From Linanthus parryae (lineage: Eukaryota; Streptophyta; Magnoliopsida; Ericales; Polemoniaceae), in contig JALGPY010000001.1 of the NCBI GenBank assembly GCA_023055425.1, positions 69,992,994-70,056,993 of the forward strand: a DNA stretch of 64,000 nucleotides, given 5' to 3'. Position numbers and translations under genes: made by a program. The notes under the pieces are model-generated. The model worked only from the letters and a program-made list of their open reading frames with translations. It had not been told where the DNA came from and did no database searches. Shown here piece after piece: positions 56,704-64,000 of this stretch (positions within the stretch are counted from its first letter, which is position 1; each line of letters begins with the position of its first letter).

Positions 56704-59700
56704 ATGGCCAAGACAAAAGGAACTAAACCCACCAAGGAGGACGAAGAGATACCTGATCTTCCGCAAGCTTTGTGGCGAAAAGCCCCCTATCTGGGTGGCA
56801 AAGATTTCTACCACGCGAGGGTTAAGGCGAAGAAATTGCCTGCTTCTGTCCCCAATGAGGGATTGTTAACACTGACTCCCCCAGTTAACTCAGATTTGCT
56901 CGAGTTGATTGGCTCCGAGGACGTGGTTCGATTGGGAATCGAAAATGGGTACTTCCCCTATGCTGCGATTTCCACCCAAGCTTTTGTCCAGAAATTGGAC
57001 TACATGGATGAGTGAATTGACCACGTGTTGACCGATCATGCTGTGACTCTTAATGAGGCCGGCATATACTTCGCTGTTCGTGCTATGAAGGGTGCTGCCG
57101 TGAAGCTGGACCAGTCCATGCTTCTAAACCTTCTTTCCCGCTACTCGTCTGCGACTCACACTTTCCACTTTGCTGAGTTCGAGGCTGCCCCCACACTCGA
57201 GGACGTGCACATGCTGTACGATCTGTCTCCCATGGGTGAAGTGGACCCTTTGAGTCCTTTGAGGACGGCTGCGGAGATCGCTTTGTACACGCAGATGGAG
57301 GAATGTCTATCAGAGGTGAAGAAAATCTCCACCCGGTGGACCACTACCAAAGCCCTTCCGAACTGGCAGTTGGTTGATACGTCTGCGAAGAATACCTGGA
57401 ACAAATGGGTGCAGTACTTCTTTCGTGACTACGCAAACAGCAGCATCACCAAGAAGCTTCTGAGTGAAGAGCCAGAGGCCAAGAATTATGTGGAGGGTAA
57501 AGGCTATCACTTGACCCTTTGTGCTTTCCTCTGTGCATGGCTGTCGAGGTACTTAATCGATGGTCACCCGCATGATGGGGTCTTCTATCACGTTCTGCCG
57601 CTTGCTGTGAAGCTCGCCCTTGGCCAGAGAGTCGCACTCGGACCCTTGGTCTTGGGCACGCTGTACTATAGACTGGATCAGCTAGTTGTGGCCATGAGAG
57701 TCACGTGGCCGTCTCGATATACTGACTTTCGTCAACATTGCCTTCTTGACGATGTGGGTCTTCGAGCGATGGCCGTCCTATGCCCCAACTGCTCTTAAGC
57801 CCAACAAGTGGTGTCCCCCAGGCGAGACGGAGGAGCGTAACAGTGGCAGAGCTGCGAGGTGGTTCGGAGCGAACAATACCAAGTGCGTTTGGAGCCTGAT
57901 ATGCGACAAGCGGCAAGAGTTCACTGCCAGGCCCTATGCCATGCGCATTGAGAACGTGCGATGGTTTCCAAAGCTGTACCCTTCTAAGGGTGTCGTTTTC
58001 TCAGAAGAGCTCCTCTTCGAAGAGGGATCGCATTTCCATGAGCGCTATCGCGAATTCTTTTGCTGGTGTCTGCGAGGTTCCCTTCCTGCTCTCGCAGAGC
58101 ATATTCGTGAGCTCGCGCCAAGGTATGAGAGGATTACCGTGGATGTTGACCCCACTCGAGTTTCTCCCCAGTTCGGCTTTGATGCAGTGGCACCATCAAT
58201 CTGGCCCCAGTCCATTATCAGAGGTTGCTATAAGCGCTTGCTAACAAAGGAGTGCAAGACAGTCTTCATGAACAATCTTCCCTTTGAGCAGCCTGCGGGT
58301 AACCGCGAGGGCGGTTGTTCCTAGAACTGGCTCGCATACTGGGTCGCCCAGCAAACGAGGATCGAGACACAGTCGGCCGTCCAGCCGAGTAGAGCTCCCT
58401 TGATCAAAAGAAACTCTTTTCCGTTTCGCCCCAATTGCAGTCTGAGCGAGTCTGAATATGGTTGCTACTCATTGTTGGATCATGAGAACCATTTGTGCCC
58501 TGACGTCATTCTGAAGGAAAAGATCGTCGCAGTTAAGAAAGGCGACTCGCATGTCACCAGATATAGCGAGACATTTGCTAAGGTAAGCAACTTTTTTTTT
58601 CCGCGCGCGTTAAGCTTCTTGATTTCCACATGTTGATGCCTTTATTCTATACTGTTTGCTGTAGTGTCATGTGCGGAGATTCGCATCTGGTGATCGTTCC
58701 AAGTCGTTGGTTAACACCATTGTTGCCACCAAAAGACAAGGACAGTCGTTCCTGCTAGCATCGAGGATGGACCCCGAGGTCGAAACCAGGATTCGCGCAG
58801 TCATGAATGCTTTTGCTGACTCGCTGATAGATAATGCTCCGGCCTCGTCTCCACCCAGAGATAATCCGTCTCCTCCAGCGACTGCCGCGCCGAGAGCAAA
58901 GAGACCCAGGCAAAAGGGAATTACAATTTCTTCCCCTAGAAGTTCTCCAACTTCCCCTCCAGCGAGGTCCCTTTCTGTCAAGGATAAAGGCAAAGGTCGC
59001 ATGCCCAGCAGAGCGCGGAAGGAGCTCGCAGTTGAGACCTTTGTTCCATTCAACCAGGAGGAAGAAGAGGAGAGGCAGGAGCCCAGAGAAGGTGATGAAG
59101 AAGAGGAAGAAAGAACAAATGTGATACATGAGGAAGAATCAGGAGGTACCTCCATCGCGTTTCCCTTCTCATTATCGAAATTCTTTTGCAATTCTTTCTT
59201 AAACCAATCGTTTCTTCGCAGATGATGATGATGATGAGACCATCAGTGGCCTTTTGGCCAAGAGACAGAAGAGGAATGCTCATTCTGACATTCCAGACGA
59301 ACCCATAAGCGAGGACGTTCTTGTCGAGTCCAGGAAGACAGCCGCGGAAGCTGCTGAAAGGAGAAGGCAGCGAGAAGAGGAGGAGCTCGAGCGTGTGAGG
59401 CGGCGGAGCCTCGAGGAGCAACATGTTGACGACTTAGTGCGTCCCATTGATGAGGAAGATGCACTTCCCGAAGAGGTGGCTCCTCAAGCTGAGGAGGAGG
59501 ATGTGGCTTTAGAAGAGGATGCAGCAGCTTTGGAGCAAGCCCAAGCAGATTTTGAAGAAATCGCAGGCGGTAATAAAGGTGAGATTTTCAATCTCGCAGT
59601 AACTTATAGGGATGTTGTGGTGGGTGCATTAAAGCATGGTGTATCAAAAGCTGACATTCGCCGTTGGCTAGTAGGCGAGTGCGGAGAACCTTTAGGTAAT

Positions 59701-61005
59701 CATTTGAGCGATATGCATGGACTAGACCTTAGCAACTTGAAACAGAAACATGACTGGTTTCTTCGCGTCCCAGGTCACGCTCATTTTAAGGACCTGCTTA
59801 ATGAGGACACACTAATAGGGCATGGTTCCACGTCTTTAGTGTATGACGAAGATACTTCAATCCCACCTTCGCGTGGAGGTGCTTGGTCTTAGCTTTAGAA
59901 AAGATAGTGAAATAACGTACAATACGAGTTACCTCATACTATCGCATTTTATATCGCAGGCAATGCTGAGGAACCTGTGCTGGAGCAAAGAAGTCAGCCT
60001 TCTGCGTCCTATGTTCCGATTCCGAGTTCCCATACCGAGAAGCCCGTCGCAGCTGCTGAACATGCAGGAGAGCCTCTTGAGGACGTCATCGAACTTTCAG
60101 ATGATGCTGAAGCTGATGCTGTGCCAATGGAAGAAGATGCCCGTACTGACGCTGAGGAAGTAAGAACAAGTACTGTTGATGCTTCCGCATCTGAAAGTGA
60201 CCCTCGCCAAGCAACTTCGGCTGTCACTTCGCCTCCGGCGATGACTGAGTCGGTGGCACCTCTTCCTGCGTGGAGCTTTTGGGGCTCGCAGGTCGGGAAT
60301 GCAGTCGCAGCTGGTGCGGCTTATACTCTTCCTCCTAACTATGAGGGGTTAGAGCTCGCAGCTGACAGGAGAGCTATGGAGCGAGGACAGTCTTCGACTA
60401 CTCCAGCAATGCGCATTCCTTCTCTTCGTGAGATTCTTGAAGGAACTGGTAAGTAGAGATTTGCTGTTTGCATCTCGCGTTATTCATATGCGAGTTTGAT
60501 AGCATAACTTAGCTTTGACATTGCTTTAGGTTTGAAGCAAACTGATGTGGACTGGCTAGTTCGGATGCGCCTCACCTACCCCCAATCATTTGCAAGATCT
60601 CTGGAGATAGGGCCCTTCGACAGGAGGCTGTTTCTTACCGAAGCCATTTGGATTTTGGAGCAGCTGTCTGCGGCCACGCCTGCGACAATTTCTGTTCAGA
60701 GTGCCGAGTTGCTTTTTGGCATGTGCCAAAATCTTCTTGCCAAAGTCCAAGGCAGACTTGGTTTCAGATTTCTTATGAAAAGAATTACCCTGATTCGCGC
60801 AGCCGTAACTTTGAAACTCGACCACCAAAACCTCGCAGCTGAGAAGCAGAAGGTGGAGCAGCAGAAGCAAAAGGCTGAAGAAGCTATGAAGCTCTATCAT
60901 GAGATGAATGCCAAGTGCGAGCAATTGAAGCAGGAAGTGGAGCAGGTAGAGAATCTGAGCCATCAGTTCGCCCCTCATGATTCCTTGATCAAGAATTTGC
61001 TTTGA
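56704..61005 (+). pseudogene. Five-exon plant mobile domain (PMD) protein gene, lightly damaged
   Basis: Predicted exons: 56704-58582, 58665-59145, 59222-59578 (or to 59695 with a later donor), 59960-60448, 60530-61005. All have GT-AG borders, and the phases were checked at the exon 3/4 and 4/5 joins: about 1,220 codons. Exon 1 has MAKTKGTKPTKEDEE, a PMD-type core (FEAAPTLEDVHMLYDLSPMG, LCAFLCAWLSRYLIDGHPHD, LPLAVKLALGQRVALGPLVL, KLYPSKGVVFSEELLF). Exons 2-4 are low-complexity, with a basic RAKRPRQKG patch and acidic runs. A Glu/Arg coiled-coil (AAEAAERRRQREEEELERVR) lies in exon 3 and a second (EKQKVEQQKQKAEEAMKLYH) in exon 5. Lesions: TGA 57013-57015, a frameshift near 57750-57800, TAG 58322-58324. 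PMDs occur in MAIN/MAIL1-type nuclear proteins and in transposons; the function of this one is unknown. Confidence 0.75.
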
Positions 61006-61084
61006 CTTTTGAATTTTGAAAAGTAGCAAGGAAATAGCTGGAACATTAATGTAATGCTGAAACATTAATGTAATGGTGCTAGGG

Positions 61085-61103
61085 TTTCTCCCCCTTTTTT
61101 TTT
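61085..61103 (-). other. Second polypurine tract (minus strand) beyond the PMD gene
   Basis: The plus strand reads tttctccccctttttttttaa, very similar to the tract at 56671-56697 and in the same orientation. It lies 80 bp after the PMD stop codon. It looks like the original end-of-element tract or a duplicate of it. Confidence 0.45.
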
Positions 61104-62434
61104 AACAAAAGAATCGACATGCCCGTTTTGCCCTTTCCGGGATTTGATGGGATATCTCTGTGCATATCCAATTATGACATCAGCAATTGATATTCTGCTT
61201 GATTTTCGCGCTAATTTCTCGTAAGATAAGCACGCCTTCCTTGGGAAGTCCATCCGAATCATGACCATCCGTCATTAATTAGGATACGCAACTGAATCGT
61301 CGTAGCCTTTAGTAGGGTAATTGATCGTTACCGCTTTTCAAGGCGTAAGTGATTGACCTTACTCTCTTTTCGAATTCTGCTGACTCATCTTGGCAACTGA
61401 AGAGTCTCCACAAGGTCTATATAAACCCTGTCTTTGCCATTTGGGTTCTTTATCCCAAAAATGTGCTCTGCCGTGAGTCCTTACGACTGCTGGCTTCAAC
61501 GCTTGTTTTTCGTTGATTCATGGCAACTCCAAGTCATGAGACCTGAGTTTGCGCTTTGTGCCATAGAAATAGTTTCCAAGATCCGCTTTATGAGGCTTAC
61601 TAATCTTTGTAACCTTCATAAAGAAAATGGAGATGATATCTCATGTGTATTCGAAGAATTTTCTTCGTCTATTATGTTGGCAGGTCATGTTTCCGGCCGC
61701 CTCCCGGTGAGGTGCAGCGCCGTAGTGACCGTGCTACCGATTCGTAATGAACGGCGAAATTCTCCTCCAGCATCCCTGGAGGAGGATCTCTTGCCTCTTC
61801 GTTCTTGAACTCAGGAGGCTCGTCAATGCCCTTGTCTATCAGGACAAGGGACCCAGTACCAGAGGAATGACTGCTTCTCCTGTTTTGCACGATGGCATAC
61901 GCCGGAACAGGTGGTTCTCTGGTACATATCTTGATCAGACAGAGGCCTTTGTCAGCTCCTGGGGTCTTGGACGTCCCGTCACCCAGATCTTGCTGTTAGG
62001 GACGTAGCGAATGACGAGTTGATCTCTTCGCATAAGCATCCTACTTGCTACAGATCTTTGGCCGCAGATCTGTGCATCGCATAGCCGGTGTTAGGACCGT
62101 TGGGTTCATCCTTTCTCAGTTAGGATTCCCTCGGTGTGTCACTGCTGGCTTGTCAGTTACTTTTCGAATGCATTGTAAGCCATGTTGGCTGCGTAGTTAG
62201 ATTTGAGTTTTTTCGCTTGTAAGCTGTTATCTAGACAGATAAGTTGTAAGTCTTTTTGACTCATAATGATAAATGGCTTTTGTATCATCTGCTGTCTCGT
62301 TACAACAAAATACAATTTCGTATGCGTATCGGCATATTTCGCCTTGTGTAATGCTATATACATACTTCGCATTTGATGTCTGCCTCATTAATTCGCAGAT
62401 GTCTTATTAGATCGTTCGAGATCGTGTTTGCGCA
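61104..62434 (-). other. 3' untranslated region of Tat II
   Basis: About 1.3 kb with no convincing coding frame; the longest plus-strand frame (61434-61808) has no recognisable domain. One isolated palindrome of the ladder type (gttatctagacagataa) occurs at about 62226-62242, and an inverted 'ctccagcatccctggag' at 61767-61783. Confidence 0.5.
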
Positions 62435-63118
62435 GCTGTGCCATCTTAGCAGATGGGCTTGTGATTTGCTTTCAGATTCGAATGTAAGTGCTATCATATC
62501 AGATAGACCTTTGTAGATCACTTGAGATCATTTCGTATAATGTTGCTATCACGATAGATAGGCTCAAGGACGAATTTTAGATCACATTCGTATGTCGCTG
62601 TTATCACAGCAGATAGGCTTGAAAGATTGTTTTAAGATCATGTTCGCATATGTTGCTATCGTGGCAGATAGGCTTTAGAAGATCAATTAAGATCATTTTT
62701 CGCATGAGTTGCTATCGTGGCAGATAGGCTTTTAGAAGATCAATTAAGATCATTTTTCGCATGAGTTGCTATCGTGGCAGATAGGCTTTTAGAAGATCAA
62801 TTAAGTTCATTTTACGTAGGCTGCTATCGTGGCAGATAGGCTTTAAAAGATCAATTAAGATCGCATCTGCATATGCTGCTATCGTGGCAGATAGGCTTTA
62901 GAAGATCAATTAAGATCGTTTTTCGCATAGGCTGCTATCGTGGCAGATAGGCTTTGAAGATCAATCAAGATCATATTTCGCATAGATTGCTATCGTAACA
63001 GATAGGCTTAGAAGATCAGTTAAGATCGCATTTCGCAAAGGGTGCTATCGTAGCAGATAGGCTTTAGATGATCAATTAAGATCGCATTTCGCAAAGATTG
63101 CTATTGTGGTGGATAGCC
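62435..63118 (-). repeat. Tandem palindrome repeats in the 3' UTR of Tat II
   Basis: About thirteen units of 52-62 bp. Each has TTGCTATCGTGGCAGATAGGC (arms CTATC/GATAG) followed by 'tttagaagatcaattaagatcattttcgcatg'. Unit cores are near 62441, 62490, 62541, 62597, 62653, 62711, 62770, 62823, 62878, 62935, 62990, 63043 and 63100. The middle units are nearly identical and the outer ones diverged, as expected for unequal crossing-over. The palindrome is the same class as in Tat I. Confidence 0.92.
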
Positions 63119-63324
63119 CATTGTTAACAGTAATAACAAACTAATTGAAGCAAAATTAACAGCCAGAAATATGAAGTTCTCATTTGGGAGAACCGTTTTA
63201 TTATAATGCTCTCATGTGGGAGAGATAAGATTACAATTCTCTCATATGGGAGAGGAGATTGTGTAAATCATAGCCATACAAGACATGAAGCAACGTTATA
63301 ATAAAATGCATGAAATGAGAGAAG
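63119..63324 (-). other. 3' UTR start of Tat II with ATATGAGAG palindromes
   Basis: Between the integrase stop and the ladder are three copies of a CTCYCAYATGAGAG-like inverted repeat, at about 63178-63194 (ttctcatttgggagaa), 63208-63224 and 63238-63252 (ctctcatatgggagag). Tat I has the same motif at 54930-54945 and 54958-54972. Confidence 0.75.
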
Positions 63325-64000
63325 TCAAGGATAGTACTTCTTAATCCAGCGCATGTTGACTGAACTCGGGGTTGAGGCTGTTCCGTGCAACCTTCGTATG
63401 CTGCAGTAGCCACTGTCAAAGACTTCTGTGACTTCGAAGGGTCCTTCCCAATTGGCTGCGAACTTTGGGTGAGCCGCTTCTCGCATGCAATGATCAGATG
63501 CGCGCAGGACCAAATCTCCAACCGCGAAATCTCTTCGCTGGACTGTCTTATTGTAAGCACGAGCGATCCTTTCTTGATACCGCTTGTTGGTCCTTCTAGC
63601 TTGTTCTCGCTTTTCCTCCAGCAAGACTAAATCATGATCGCGTTGATTGTCGTATAGTGCGTGAAAGGCCAATCTCGCCGAATTGACTCTCACCTCCGCA
63701 GGTACCACAGCCTCGGCCCCATAGCATAGTAGGAATGGTGAGGCCCCCGTGGGTGTCCTTGGAGAAGTTCGGTAAGACCACAGAGCTATGCTTAGAGAAT
63801 CGGCCCATTTCTTGTGGTCATCTGCGACCATCTTGCTCAAAATCCTCAACAGCGTTTTGTTGGTCGCTTCGGCTTGCCCGTTCCCCTTCGGGTAGTAAGG
63901 GGTGGAACATATTTGCCTGATGTTGTACTCTGCTAACTTCGCAGCCACCTGGCGATTAACAAAAGGAGTACCATTATCTGAAAGAATGGTGTTTGGAATT
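63325..64000 (-). CDS. pol: Tat II integrase, C-terminal part, open to window edge
   Basis: Reading from 64000: PNTILSDNGTPFVNRQVAAK, then EYNIRQICSTPYYPKGNGQA, EATNKTLLRILSKMVADDHK, WADSLSIALWSYRTSPRTPTG, FLLCYGAEAVVPAEVRV, VQRRDFAVGDLVLRASDHCM, NWEGPFEVTEVFDSGYCSI, VNMRWIKKYYP and stop. The second catalytic Asp (SDNG) and the Glu (QAEATNK) are both present, unlike Tat I where the Asp is Asn. No stop or frameshift occurs in 225 codons. The N-terminal part lies outside the window. It inserts the element's cDNA into the host chromosome. The 3' stop is followed by the palindrome-rich UTR. Confidence 0.92.
   Translation of the reverse strand, partial: IPNTILSDNGTPFVNRQVAAKLAEYNIRQICSTPYYPKGNGQAEATNKTLLRILSKMVADDHKKWADSLSIALWSYRTSPRTPTGASPFLLCYGAEAVVPAEVRVNSARLAFHALYDNQRDHDLVLLEEKREQARRTNKRYQERIARAYNKTVQRRDFAVGDLVLRASDHCMREAAHPKFAANWEGPFEVTEVFDSGYCSIRRLHGTASTPSSVNMRWIKKYYP

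Larger units (their letters stand above)
55346..64000 (-). mobile_element. Tat II: Tat-lineage element, minus strand, runs out of the window
   Basis: Open integrase frame at 64000-63325, palindrome-repeat 3' UTR (63118-62435), a polypurine tract (61103-61085), an antisense plant mobile domain gene (56704-61005, + strand), a second polypurine tract (56697-56671) and a proposed 3' LTR (56668-55346). The integrase and repeats are certain. Including the antisense gene and the LTR in this element is inference from the two similar tracts and from the known habit of Tat elements of carrying extra ORFs near the 3' LTR. The alternative is an independent gene lying between two convergent elements. Confidence 0.6.

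Noticed and set aside
59579..59892. Read-through of PMD exon 3 to 59892 as coding sequence
   Set aside because: It is open but ends in a stop. The donor at 59578/59579 (aaag|gtgag), or the later one at 59695/59696, joined to 59960 keeps the phase (G-NAEEP), so a spliced form is preferred.
62435..63118. Regular repeat-spacer pattern reminiscent of a CRISPR array
   Set aside because: Spacers are as similar to one another as the repeats, there are no cas genes, and the context is the 3' UTR of a plant retrotransposon.
1..64000. tRNA or rRNA genes
   Set aside because: No cloverleaf-like segment with A/B-box motifs or rRNA core was noticed; the tRNA-like matches are primer-binding sites of 12-13 bases.

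Overview
The window is nuclear DNA of a flowering plant, most likely a eudicot. It consists almost entirely of nested LTR retrotransposons of recognisable plant lineages: a chromovirus with a C-terminal chromodomain, Sire-like and other Ty1/copia elements, Athila-like LTRs, and Tat-lineage Ty3/gypsy elements with a second RNase H. There are no bacterial-style operons and I saw no tRNA or rRNA genes. Almost every retrotransposon reading frame carries stops or frameshifts.

Positions 1-42208 are one deep nest. From outside to inside: B, a Sire-like copia element (+), of which the post-pol ORF, 3' UTR and 3' LTR remain (27082-28764, 40979-42208); A, another copia element (+), of which the RNase H end and 3' LTR remain (1644-1995, 25553-27081); E, a degenerate chromovirus with 2.5 kb LTRs (1996-25552) inside the last pol codons of A; D, an Athila-like solo LTR inside the 3' LTR of E (12710-24526); C, a non-autonomous element with 3.5 kb LTRs inside D (14883-24460). 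C, D and E have recognisable target-site duplications; removing E rejoins the reading frame of A, and removing D rejoins the E LTR. H, the 5' LTR of a minus-strand Athila-like element, also cuts A at 1643. A reversed solo LTR of the A family (28765-40978) sits in the 3' UTR of B and holds F, a minus-strand Sire-like element (29242-40069) with gag, pol and a post-pol ORF.

Positions 42209-50384 are lower-copy DNA: a decayed RNase H-like (RVT_3) fragment, degenerate tandem repeats, and a broken gene for a replication protein A-like OB-fold protein, split by a B-family solo LTR.

Positions 50385-64000 hold two Tat-lineage elements pointing at each other. The left one (+) is mutated from protease to integrase and ends in a ladder of small palindromes. 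The right one (-) runs out of the window with an open integrase frame and has a similar palindrome ladder. Between them, on the + strand, is a five-exon gene for a plant mobile domain protein, flanked by two similar minus-strand polypurine tracts. I read it as an additional antisense gene carried by the right element, with its promoter inside that element's 3' LTR.
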